A stretch of DNA of 64,000 nt from Seiridium cupressi. Lineage: Eukaryota; Ascomycota; Sordariomycetes; Amphisphaeriales; Sporocadaceae. How positions within the stretch are numbered: the stretch's first letter is position 1; every line of letters starts with the position of its first letter. The stretch lies in contig JARVKI010000014.1 in the NCBI GenBank assembly GCA_036674765.1, positions 248,001-312,000 of the forward strand, given 5' to 3'. The notes below the pieces were generated by a model. The model saw nothing but the letters and a program-made list of their open reading frames with translations, ran no database searches and was not told the origin of the DNA. Of this stretch, positions 35,325 to 46,456 are shown piece by piece. The position numbers and the translations under genes were made by a program.

Positions 35325-36967
35325 GGCGGCGCGGGGTTAAGAAGGCTTTCTGTGATGGGATGACGCAAAGATGGATGAGGGCTGAGTTTTGATCTTGGGG
35401 GGGGTAGTCGGAGGGGAACTATGTGTTTGTCCTCTGTGTCTCGACTCGTGGCGATGAAGATGGAGGACGGTGTCTGAGTGCTCGTTCATTGTTTGCCTGT
35501 CTCCCACGTCTGCGTGCTATTGGTGGTTGGGCCTGCTGCCGCGGGGCGCAGCGAGCTCCATTATGCGGCGTCAACGGCTTGGGTTGGTTGGCGCATCATG
35601 ATCCATGTACTATGTAAGGTAGGTGTGTATGGTATGACCCTTTGCATTACCGCTGTGGGGGCTTGTTCTTTCCGGGTGAGGGTACGGTCCGCTTTGACCT
35701 GGCACTTGCCGCGTTGCGGCTTTCATAACTAGCAGAGACTAGTGCTGATACATACTACATGTATGCAGCCAAAATAGACCGGGCAAAAGTAAGAAGAATT
35801 AGACGCACCCCTTCCTGTAAAGCACATCCCGCCTCCTCTCTAGCCATCCATCACATCCCTCCCCGCATCCCTGCCATTCTTCTATAATAGTATGCTACAA
35901 GTACCCGCCCGCTGCGGGCCACGGTATCATCCTGTACTATAGTACATCCATCCCGCCTTGAATACGACGCAGACCTCAATGCACCAACAGGGAGCGGCTG
36001 GCACGTCGTACGTTCGACTATCGAGCAGTCAGATCGTCGGTGCAAGTTATCATGCGGTTCTCGCCATCTTCGACTCTTTGCGCTGGCGGACTAATTCAGG
36101 TTTGCCTGAGACCTGGATGTTCCGTTTGCACTAGTCACTCCCTTGCTTCACTCCATCTGCACTCACCACGAGATTCTCAAAGTAGGGCTTCTGGACATGA
36201 TCAATGTCACAGTCTGGTCGGCTAGCATACACTATCCCTCTGTATGAACATCTTGGTGCTCGTTTCTTTGGCCTTGATCGATTGCGCGTTCGTCTTGAAC
36301 TGATATCACCACATGAGCCTATAAACCACCCCTTATCCCTTTGGGCATCCCTTTCTTGGGCCATCTTCTTGGCATGATACGACATGGATCTAGCCACTAT
36401 ATCCAAATCACGTCTGTTGCAAAACGATTTGCCGATATTCACTCTGGGCGTTCCTGAAGCAAGATCTACATCGTCGATTCACCACGGCTAATATCGGCCA
36501 TCGATTGCCGCTCCAAGACCATCTCGTTTGCTCCCTATCTAGTGCAGTTTGCCCAGAGAATCCTAGTCCTGTATGTTGGAGCGTATGGAGCTGCTAGAAA
36601 AGATCGATACTCTGGCGCGGTGGGCGGGCTACATGTTCCCGTGTCACGGGTCACAACTGAGATAACCCCCTCTCGCCATGTAGGTGTGTATCTTTGAACT
36701 GCTGGATTCCTACTCAGGTCTGTGACGACTGGGCGATCCCCGATGTTGTAAGTTTGATTGATCAGTAGCGTGTTATATCTGGCGGCACGATTTGGTATAC
36801 CTAAGGTAGGTAGTGTGTGGGGTCGTCTGAATCACCGTACAAACAGCAGGCACAACACAGAGCAAGAGAAGTGCATACATCTCGTAACTCCGTAAGTAAA
36901 TATGTAATCTTTGTTCCTACAACACACACGCGTACCTCAAATAAAGGTACCGCTCTAACCGATAGAA
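35325..36967. other. Spacer upstream of the P450 relic
   Basis: No supported gene. Frames on both strands are short and overlap each other. The part next to 35325 is the former P450 promoter. Confidence 0.35.
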
Positions 36968-37546
36968 GTGCCATCGGACCTCGTGGACCTCAGACTAACA
37001 CCCCAGCCAATGAGAATATTGATAAGGATGGCTTTGCCCCTGTATTTGGGTCTATTTCAGGCGCTATCGCTTGACACGAAACCCCGTCTCACCGATGTTC
37101 GCTTCCTATCACGCAGCACTTCACTTATATATTATGAGATTAGGGCACCAGCAAGTCGATCAACTTCCCGAAAATCCAGGCAAGCAACCTCTACCACAGC
37201 ATCAAGCTCTCGGAAACGCACCAAAGTTGCTCCTCAACCCGGCGCGATCAGCAATTCATCAACGCGACGAAATAAAACTGACAAGACAGCCGCCCCTTTG
37301 ACACCCATGCCGTCAGCAAAGCCACCGGTGGAGGAGTCAAGAGGTCCAGTCATAGAATGGTGTTCTACGGAGGGCTCGAGCTCGAGACGCCGCAACATCA
37401 GAGATGGTCGACATCATGCGGGAGGTTCGTCGGCAGCCGGGCTGTCGCAAAGTTCTGCAGCAAGACGACAGGAATTTCGCAATCGGTTGGTGCATATGCT
37501 TACGGAGATAAATTTAGCAAACCCACTGTTCTACAGAGTGGTGTGA
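36968..37546 (+). CDS. Hypothetical Ser/Arg-rich protein
   Basis: An open frame of 192 codons. Its middle is a low-complexity, basic region (SRSTSRKSRQATSTTASSSR, RKRTKVAPQP, SSSRRRNIRDG), and it ends with QEFRNRLVHMLTEINLANPL, which looks like a short helix. The composition resembles a disordered nuclear protein. The upstream Met and the carboxy end are uncertain, and a downstream frame (37357-37815) may be a second exon in another phase. No family is recognised. It could be a chance frame. Confidence 0.3.
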   Translation: MPSDLVDLRLTPQPMRILIRMALPLYLGLFQALSLDTKPRLTDVRFLSRSTSLIYYEIRAPASRSTSRKSRQATSTTASSSRKRTKVAPQPGAISNSSTRRNKTDKTAAPLTPMPSAKPPVEESRGPVIEWCSTEGSSSRRRNIRDGRHHAGGSSAAGLSQSSAARRQEFRNRLVHMLTEINLANPLFYRVV

Positions 37547-38320
37547 TTCCAGCGCCAGGACACAATTCCTTGAGTCAGAGGGTTCGAAGCGCCTCGCGCA
37601 AGCTTTTGAGGGGGCCAAGTGCGGAAGGCTTTATTAATGAGGCTATCTCGGGGAGGCGGCGGCCCTGGTGTCTTCCACGGGTTTGCGGATCTCGGTTAGC
37701 CATCTTCGGGACGGATTCGTCCGGGAGAAGGGCTTTCAGCTCAGGCGACTTGGGAGCAGATAATGTGCTCATGTTGCCATGGTCAGCTCCCGGATTGGTG
37801 CAGATAGTCATTTAGATCGTCCTGAGAAGCTGAGAGATTGATGGTAAACATCTAGTTGAGTAGATTGGTGTGCTCAAGGAATTCTTAGGTCTTACCCAGT
37901 TATATATTATATAGCATTGCTATCGGCATACCCGGATGGCATTGCTAAAATATATCCCACACGGTCAACACTCCTAGATATTAATAAACTAAGCGACATC
38001 TAGATGGTCAGAGCAATTACAATTAGTCGGTTGGTATTGCCTAGCCTGGGTACAAGTGCTCAGTCAGATAGCTTGTGATTTTAAGTGCACGCCCCTACGG
38101 GTGTTAGACTTTCATCAAGAAACCGCAATTACGGAAGTGCTAGAAGCCTTCCGTTTGGAACCGGAATTCTTTATTCTCAGCGGTCTCCGTTTTCCGAGAC
38201 AAATTGTGGTGCATCACTGCGCGTGTTGAGACCTCTTCGGCGCTTAATCCAGCATGAGGTCTTCCATTTTTGATCCGAAAACCTCCATCTACAAACATCA
38301 CCATGCCGAAAATCATAATC
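37547..38320. other. Spacer without recognised genes
   Basis: Overlapping frames on both strands at 37357-37815 lack recognisable domains. The interval at 37900-38060 is AT-rich. Confidence 0.35.
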
Positions 38321-39566
38321 TATATGCAATATGTTGCTCATGACTATGGTTTAGTTCCATATTTCAGGTTCGGCTGTGCAGTAAAAGTGCTGTCTGGGAT
38401 GAAGAGAGGACTGTCTGGGAGGTTGACACGACAAGCGGTGTCATGTATCTAGCTGACACTGTAATATCCGCCGTGATTCAGTTGCATCGATCAAGTTATC
38501 TAGTTATTCTAAGCTTGAGAGACTTTGGTGGACCCGTTCTACATCTGGCCGAATGGTATCAGGACGTTGAGTTGAGAAACACCGTATTGTTCTTATTGGC
38601 ACGGGCTCGGCGGCACCGCAGATGCTGCCAGCACTAAGGTCACAATCCAAAGCCGTCACTATTTTCCAACGAACGCCCTCATGAGTACTGCCGAAGCCTA
38701 GTGATGAGTTTGACGCCCTATCACACCTGCTTTTGCGATTACCCTATTCTCACGTCTTCTCCGGGAATTTTCTCTACCATGGAGCGGATATGGTCTTGTC
38801 GCCGACTGCCCGTTCGATATCCGCACGGCACCTTATCGAACACATTGCTCTGCGACATCTACGCCGCCAGGTTGTCGACATCAAGCTCCGCGACGTGCTC
38901 ATGCCCGACTATCCTATCGGTAGCAAACGTATCCTGTTCGATAGCAAGTTCTATCCCGCACTTAGTCACGAAAATGTCAGACTGGTTACTAATCCCATCC
39001 GACGCATTACGTCTGACATCGTCCAGATAGCGAATGGGGAACAGATTCAGGCCGACATCGTCATATGTGCGACCGGAGTCAAAGCATCTGAGTTCTTGGT
39101 TCCAATATCGGTGCGTGGCCCGAATAACCGGAGCTTGAACGACGACTGGCCAGAAGGAGCAGAGGCTTTCATGGGTCTTGCTGTTGGTGGACACCCGAAA
39201 ATGTTCATGGTGGCCGGACCTGATACCTTTAATCCGGCTGGAAGGAATTCAGGGATGAGGGAAGTGCAGATTAATTACAAAATAAGATACTTGAAACGGA
39301 AAGAAAAGATTGGCGCCCGAGGGATTGAGCTTGAACATGATGCAGCACGAAATTATACCTAATGGCTAGGCAGGAAGTTGGAAAAGACTATCTGGGCTGG
39401 CAGTAGTGTAGAGACTTGGTATACACATAAGAGCGGGAAACCGGAGTCAGCGCAGAAGTTCAAGGAAATGTTAAAGCATCATCCTAGCAAGGCATTTAGT
39501 GCGGTTCAAGAGATAGAAGAAGAATTGGCCTTGAATTCCTTTGAGAATATAATATTTGTTAGATGA
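38321..39566 (+). pseudogene. Flavin-dependent (Baeyer-Villiger type) monooxygenase, 5'-truncated and broken
   Basis: The carboxy two thirds of an FAD/NADPH monooxygenase. Segments, in changing frames, are: VAHDYGLVPYFRFG, then SAVWDEERTVWEVDTTSG and YLADTVISAVIQLHR; IVLIGTGSAAPQMLPAL (the NADPH-binding GxGSAA fold); VTIFQRTPS followed by a TGA and VLPKPSDEF (family: RTPxWVLP, so Trp became stop); and a long open part at 38733-39362 with RRQVVDIKLRDVLMPDYPIG, the CATGVKASEFLVPI ATG motif, and MFMVAGPDTFNPAG. The tail TIWAGSSVETWYTHKSGK is at 39378-39440 after another stop at 39360. The amino FAD-binding GxGxxG part is absent. BVMOs insert oxygen next to ketones in secondary metabolism. This copy cannot work as written. 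Confidence 0.85.
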
Positions 39567-40134
39567 CTTCCACGTGGTAGGTACTCTCGTTGTATAGTAA
39601 TATTTCTTTATTCTGGCCTCATCGATCAGCAAGCCACCGCTTCCCCTAAGCCCTTGGGGATAGGACGTTTTCGGGCCTCGCTGATAAATTGGGTTGTCAA
39701 GTCTCTCTGATTTCAACGGCAGGAATGGTGTGTAACACAATCGCGAGCGTTTTGCAGAAGCAAGAGCTAGAATCGGTGGCTGGCCTCGGTGATACTGTGC
39801 CGCCAATAGTCTTCAGGGCTCCCGTGACCCCGCATCTTGCTACGGTAGACGGCGTAACGTGCCGGTCAGGCTGACGTCTAAGCGACATTAATTCGGGTCA
39901 GCTTGGATCAATAATATGCTTTGAATGTGTAGCACAAGATAGCTGAGCTGAACAGAAACGTCATTTGGGATCAATCATGGTATTACCTAGTGGAGTGATT
40001 CAGGTATATCACAGCTCCATCCGCTGCCTAGGGAGAAGCCGGAAGCGCGTCATATTCTTACTTCAGTGTCATACACTACTAGATTCAATTTAGTCACGAC
40101 TCTTTAAATCTATATCCTTTAAACACTCTTCACG
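39567..40134. other. Spacer without recognised genes
   Basis: Two overlapping short frames near 39690-39890 mirror each other on opposite strands and show no domain. Confidence 0.35.
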
Positions 40135-40400
40135 ATGATGGCCTGGATTTTGTTACAAGTTGTTGCGGTCTTGTCAATGCTGCCTGAGCTGATACTGGCT
40201 CTGGCGATCAATCAAGTCAACCACTCTCCAGTACATGCCAGAGTCTCAGGCCGGCGACATAGTGCAGTCTCGACACTCCTCACGGATATCAGAAGGCATG
40301 ATAGTGAGCATATCGCCGCACGATACGCAGTTGCAAATACATCAAGGCATGTCGATTTTCAACTGGCTTTTTAATCAGAATCTGTGCCTGACCTTCGCAA

Positions 40401-41374
40401 AACAGCACTCTGGTCGAAACCCTCTGGCAGGAAAACCAGGGCCTCGTTGAGAAATTTCTCAACAATGAGTTTATCAAACTCCAGGCCCAAGGAGAACAAG
40501 ACGTTACACTTCCAGCCTACCAATACTACAGCACTGTTCGTACTCCTTGTCAATGACTATAGAAGGTGTCGCAGATTTTAGTTCCTGACCTCATCCTAGC
40601 AAGATTACTACTATCTTGTCAATTATGTCCAGTACAAAGCTCTTCGCATGACAACATACTCAGAAGTCTATCCTACGCAGCTGCTGTCTATAATGACGGA
40701 GGAGACAGAAGCCCTCTCTGGCGACATCGACTATGCATGGTCGTACCGTAACACCACTCTTGCGGGAGATCTTGCTGTTCCCCTCGATGCTATCGACAGT
40801 GGCACATTAGACGTTGCACAGATCGCCTACTCAGACTGGCTGCAGAAGAACCTCGACCTAGGGTGGTTCACTATGCATGTTCAGTCTATACCGTGCATTT
40901 ATGTGTGTGATGAATTTGATTGCGTTTTTAGTCATTTTTTAAGTATACGGCTAACCATGCTTTTTTCCTACAGGGCTGGGTCAAGTTAGCCGAATACTGG
41001 GCCGAGAAGAATACCACCAGGAAAGGTGAGATAGCTGCCGGCCATGATCACAGCCTCCTCCGTCGTTTTGAGCTGACTCAAGTATCTCGAGTAGACACGC
41101 TGTTCTACAACACCTGGATTGAGCCAAACAATGATCTTTCATATGCCGACGACCTGATTTGTGAGTGCACCGACCCCATTCTTCGACGAAATTAGCCTGC
41201 TAGTCATGACATTTATGACTAATTTGGATAAACATAGCCTTCCTTGAGGCCAACAAGGATGCATACTACTCTGCGAACGCGAATCAGACCTGGACAGCGG
41301 TATTTAGGGAGGCCTTACAGTTCGAAATCGATTTCTTTGACAGTGCGTTAGGCAAATCGCCAGCAGATCTGTAG
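40401..41374 (+). CDS. TENA/THI-4-like protein (thiaminase-2 fold), 5' end unresolved
   Basis: A helical protein of the TENA/THI-4/PQQC family; relatives hydrolyse thiamine breakdown products or act in cofactor chemistry. Exons are 40401-40535, 40600-40902, 40974-41025, 41095-41160 and 41238-41374, with introns that all keep frame (GTTCGT...CCTAG, GTGTGT...TACAG, GTGAGA...GTAG, GTGAGT...CATAG). The joined frame reads TLWQENQGLVEKFLNNEF, then QDYYYLVNYVQYKALR (the core Tyr/Asp helix), SDWLQKNLDLGWF, GWVKLAEYW, DTLFYNTWI, and FREALQFEIDFFDSALG. That is a nearly full domain. The 5' end is not clear: in the coding frame a TGA lies at 40389-40391. A leader-like frame starts at 40135 (MMAWILLQVVAVLSMLPELI) but does not splice into it in any way I could support. 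If joined, the protein would be secreted, which is unusual for this family. Confidence 0.65.
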
Positions 41375-41798
41375 GGTAACATGGGCGAACAGCGAAGCTT
41401 CGTACTGAACCTCACTTGTGTGCTGTTTATTTTAGAATATGGCCACGGCATGTGCGTAAGGTTACAACCTTCACGCCGTAAGACTGTTGCCCTACACACG
41501 TTTATCTGTCCTATGTCGAAATGCCCACGCTGTTTAGAATATAATCATGGGCACAGATCGCGCTACAAACGCTCTTACAGCGTATTGCAGGCTAGTACGG
41601 CTTTGCGTCTATGCGATTCCTACGGCTTTTTATAATACTCTCAGATGCAACAATAACGACGATCGATCGATACTAGGGACCTCTTTGGGAATAGGTTAAT
41701 GCGAGTTAATAAATATTATTTTATTTGTTTCCCACCGTATAATTATCCTCATTCGGAAGATTACCTTTGGTAGTAAATACCCGCATTACGTGGTGTCA
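41375..41798. other. 3' flank of the TENA-like gene
   Basis: No supported gene. The frame at 41381-41635 has no recognisable domain. AT content rises towards 41760. Confidence 0.35.
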
Positions 41799-42320
41799 CG
41801 GTCTGGTGCCGGGTTAGCTATTGATCCAGCCACGATTGTTGGATATTCTACGATCAAGGCCCTCTAAGGGAAAAATCTACAACCCGGTGCAACCCCGGCT
41901 ACTTTCTAGTCTAGATTCCAACAACGATATCAGCCACGTTACGTGTGTGGCCTAGCTAACGCAGCCCCACCTATTCAGATAGATCTCCTAGCTGGAGGAG
42001 CAGTTGATATCTGCTCTCCAGCTTACAGTTTTCGTTAATATTACCCCCCGCTTGCTGAACCATGCTAGCAAATGCTCTATATATAACAATTGCTTTTGGC
42101 TGATCCACTTATTCTAACAAGCAGAACAGTCCGTGTCCAACTGTTTCAAGGCTAAAAATGAATAGAAGAGAGATAAGGAGGCAATTTTAATTTAGTCTAT
42201 GTCATATTTGTTCTGACTGCAGTGCCCGCTTTGACAGTGACTACTTCCAAAATACCTCTCTAGATCTTGAATACGATCGAAGCTACGTGGTGACTGAGGA
42301 TCACCTCTAGGCATACTGCA
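41799..42320. mobile_element. Probable decayed solo LTR of a Gypsy-type retrotransposon
   Basis: The segment opens with TGTCACGGTCTGGTGCCGGG (TG start typical of fungal LTRs), has a central TATA-like CTATATATAAC near 42078, and continues into non-coding sequence with scattered GATC and AGCC motifs up to about 42320. No open frame for a polyprotein follows and no second copy is in the window, so it would be a solo LTR. An exact CA end or target-site duplication could not be fixed. The high share of TA and AT steps fits repeat-induced mutation. Confidence is moderate because the call rests on resemblance, not on a match. Confidence 0.4.
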
Positions 42321-42493
42321 GGGATACATTAATTTATTATTAAGTACAAGTACAATAAAACTTTCCGATCAGGAATATACAACATGTTAAACTGTTAGGC
42401 ATTCTACTTTTCTATATTGAGCTATAGGCATATTTTAGAGCCAAATCTAAGTAAAAGTTACCCCTATAAAGACATTTGGAACTTAAAACTCTG

Positions 42494-43852
42494 TCAAGGA
42501 TAAACTATTCCCACGTAATTTAATACAGGAATGTCCGAATTGTTGATCGAACATTTAATTATAGTGTCGTTAGAGGTTCCGTATAGCATCGCGTTTAAAG
42601 TTGTTGCAATGGTTGTAAAATTTACCGATGGTCCACCCTCAATATTAATTTTTGAAATCGACCTGTTGTTCTGGCCAACGACCTGTCCCGTGATGGATCC
42701 ATCGGGCATGAGAATCATATACAAGATATCTGCCCAGCGGTCCAACTGCGTGACTGCAAACCGCGATGTTCCTAAAGAAATATTGTCCATAATCTGATCA
42801 CCTGCCCTATGTCAGTGAGGGAGCAATGCTCGTTATGGGGCTCTTGATCTCACCCGTGTTCCAAGCTGAACCATCGAAGTCGAGTGTTGTCAAAGAGCCT
42901 GCTGTGCTGGTGGACGTGGCCTCTGCACAAAGTTTGACGCGACTCAGTAGTAATGCTTCCTCCGCTAGCCGGGAAATCAGAACAAGACTCGTGCGAGACA
43001 CAACACGTGGCAACTGATATGAGTTTATGTAATTGGTGAGGTTGGAGCTGTTACTAAGAGACAAGGCGCCTTCCGAGCTTTGAAATGCCAAAATGAAGCC
43101 TGAGTTGCGTGGCATTGTATTTGAACTGAGTACCACCGCCAGCTGCGAACTAGCTATGGTGTTCAGATTTGCCTGTGGCAGTGAGATATCGTACTTGAAC
43201 GTCCCGTCTAGCAAGTGGGCGTTGTTGACACCCCGGATCGAATTATTTGAGGTCAAGAAGTAAGCTTGACTGTTTTTGCACCCTCAATCGTTACACGACG
43301 TGGCTGCTAATGGTGTTCCCGACAGTTAGTCAAGCGGTGTTGTTTTGACCATAGAGTCAGATATATTTTGGTCTCCCAGGCATTGGTGTTTGAATCGAAG
43401 CGTCGGAGTATCAGTGCATTATGAGCGTACTGGAAAAATACATTCCTTTCGTTCCCATCGGAACTCGTGAGGTTCGATGTCGGGAGGATGTTGAGGGTTC
43501 TACTTATAATCTCATCCTTCTGTCTCCGGCCACTAAGACTTCCCGCAACAGCACCGGCTATCGCACCAAGGACGGCTAGTACAGCGATGACGATAATCAG
43601 GTAGATCTTTGGTCGTCTCACTCCACAGATAGTCTTCTTGGCTTTGTGTGGTTTGTGGTTTTGATCAAGCGTCTCGTGGGCCGCGTCTTCGTTGCTGGCA
43701 GTATTTCTAGTGTTTTCTTGCTCGACAGATCAGAGGTATTGTTCTTCTGGAGAAGCTTTCTGGCGCGGTAGAAACAGCTCCAGGCCGGAGGAATCGTCGT
43801 GAGGCGGTTTTCGATTCACCTCCAGCGTGCTGTACGATGGCAGCGCGCTCAT
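42494..43852 (-). pseudogene. Membrane-anchored fucose-specific-lectin-like protein, broken
   Basis: A fungal fucose-specific lectin (PF07938-like beta-propeller) in the membrane-anchored form. From the ATG at 43852 the frame reads MSALPSYSTLEVNRKPPHDD, SSGLELFLP, then EEQYL and a TGA before SVEQE. The same frame resumes with KKTICGVRRPKIYLIIVIAV, a transmembrane helix (LIIVIAVLAVLGAIAGAVAG). The outer region follows in several frames: ERNVFFQYAHNALILRRFDS and AWETK; an off-frame GTPLAAT; then FQSSEGALSLSNSSN (42807-43256); and RFAVTQLDRWADILYMI, then MLYGTSNDTI and LNYVGIVYP at the carboxy end. These match the usual order of lectin blades and the terminal YGISxDTIxEYSxDxSD...VGxVxP block. 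Stops and frameshifts near 43732, 43330 and 42800 break it. Confidence 0.75.
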
Positions 43853-46456
43853 GGTGAGGCTCTTTGTGGATTTGTCACCTGCGCACAAGATAGACAATCC
43901 TGCTAGTTAATTGGAAAAATACTAGTTTCGGTGGTGATTACTTGAGAAAAAGAATAATCTCTTGTCAATGGTACGGCCAGAGATGGAAAGGAAAGTAGAT
44001 CGCCAGCCGAAGCAACGAACTCGCGGGGCGAACCGTCGTCTGAAACCCCCAATAGGGTTGGTGCAGCTGCGCTCGTAAGTTCTTGGCCCCCTGTGGTTGT
44101 GTTAATCACGTCTATTACTAAGTCTAAGCCTCTCATGGCAGTGATTCACGCTAAGATGGAGTCAAGAAGGTTCATAGGTTAGAGCGAGACTGTGATATCC
44201 ACTATGATATAGCATCAGCACTTCTTGGAGGACGACGTGACCCATGTATAATGCACGACTTCCCTATTACACTACACCCTAGTTCCAACAAAAGTTCCCT
44301 GCTAGCCGAAAGTGGATTAGCATCGACTAGCATCCCGGCAGCGTGGTGGGGATAGTATTCAAAGCTGATTCGACAAGGATGCTTACAAATAAATATGGTA
44401 GTATCCTCGGCTAAATATAAATTTCCCAGTCTTGTTATGGTAGACACTTTCCGTGAGCAAGCCATCACATAGCCTTCGCAGTAGAATGCATCCATTAATG
44501 AGCGCAGGAACATCAACTTGGCCACGGACAATAGCATGGGACGCCAGGATTCTGGGATAACAGCCAATTAGATCATGGAGGATTCGTTCAGCACCCCGAA
44601 CTTCATGCCTCATTGGCTGATTTGTGGGATGAGTCCTGCCCAAAGCCCCCGGATGTGTACTTGTTGTCACTAACCTAGGTTATCTACTCTCAATTTCGTT
44701 ACTCACTTCGTTTCTCTCACCCCGACGGCAGTAGATTACAGCGAGCCCATGAATGCCATCCTTTCTTTCACCAGCCGCACAATCATCCTCACTTGGAACC
44801 TTGCCTCTGGTAGTGAACATCATACAGCGTGGCATCATGCGCTCCTCGCGCTAGCACGGGGAGGCTGGGGCTACGACCCTGACATCTTGGCCAACGGCAC
44901 ACATCATGGCATCCTCTCCCTTAAGCACTTCTGAGAGGCAATTAGCAGCAGGCGTCTCCTAACCACGTCGTTATCATGGGCGTCCCCCACTATGGCGAAC
45001 AACTACTCCTCGAACGAGGCAGCTGTCCAAATACTCGCACTAAGCAACCGGAGCGACCTGCTTAACTGTCTCCAGTTGGCGCGTTTTGATGACTTGGCGA
45101 CACTCGGTGGAGCCTCACGTGACAGTCGTGTACTCTTCACCGAGTGGGCGGCCGAAGAGCTCCGGCTGAATCGGCGGCCTGAAGAACCGGGACCCGACGG
45201 GGAGCGTGCGCGAGAGCGTGAACCCCGTCAGCCCTGGTTGTTTGGCTGGCGTACGGTATCAATAATGCCTGCAAGTGTTCGATATCTGCCTCGAATCGCT
45301 AGAGTATATGGCTAGTCCTCTGGTAAAGCTGGAACGCAAAGCGTGGCAGGGAAGACAGAAGACAGCAAGTGGTGGTGGTGGTAGGAAGGGGCAACGAACG
45401 GGCGGGAGGTGAAGAGGGATACGACGAGGAAGCGGACGTGGGTTGTATGTACCTGCCCTTGTGCGGCTATATTGAGTGCTGCAACCAACTACATGATGTC
45501 GAAGTTTGGAACGGTGGGTATTACGTGTGTCCGCCTTTCACGTTTCCGGACAGAAGCTTACCACATGCCCCCGATTCCTGGAGGAGACAAGCAACGGTGG
45601 TCGGATTTAGTATGGGTCAGTAGAATAGCCTCACCAGGAGTAGGGGTGTCCCCATCTCGAGCTTTATAATTGAACATTTCCTGGCAGCGCTGAGGTCGTT
45701 TGAGCTGGCCCTACAGCACACCATGACGCCCACCAGCTCAGCACCATCAACTGGCAGGGCTGTCAGCACTGACTTTGAATGCAGCACTAAAAAGAAAGGG
45801 GAAAATTCGAAACTACCACGTGCTGTGTCGGCCGACCTCCGATAGCCACAGAAAGATGCCCCGGGCCAGAGCCATGATGAAGGCCAGTAGCACTATAACC
45901 AGGACAGACATAGCATAACCACACGGTATTTCAGTCGAAGACCGCACAACAGCGACCCGTTACGAATGTGTTTGGTAGCCCAGCCACCAAGACAGGATTC
46001 AATGAACTGTTCCAAATAGTTTCTGGTGTTTTTGGCTCCACACATTAACCAGCCCGTCCGGACTTGGGTCGGCGTACAACGGCAATAGCTATGCTATGAA
46101 ATAGTGTGCTGCCCTGATGATAAGATTACATCGAGCTATCAATCCCTTCCGACTTCATGATGATACACGTTGCTTCTTGATAGTAGTCATATAAGCAGCC
46201 TTAAAGTTGTCAACAATGAATGTCGTGTACTCGATCCGGAAACCTCCCGAAGAAAACGATACAGGTAGGTCAAGATTCCCTTAGCTGCGGCCCGTTTCAG
46301 CTTTAGTATTCAACGGATCCTATTCCTTAAGCATGGATAAGTAGACGTACGTTTTTATGTATATTTACTTATCGAGTGGAGAAATACATACACAATTCTT
46401 AAATTCTTTATTGCAATGAGAATACAGTGAGATGCACTTAGCCGGGATATACGGGG
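43853..46456. other. Gene-poor stretch
   Basis: Several open frames of 77-121 codons occur (43903-44136 and 44202-44567 minus; 44992-45315 plus) but none has a recognisable domain or a consistent splice partner. I see no repeat or RNA gene. Confidence 0.4.

Noticed and set aside
44992..45315. 107-codon plus-strand frame, charged and Arg-rich at its end
   Set aside because: No family, no splice context; low-complexity composition.
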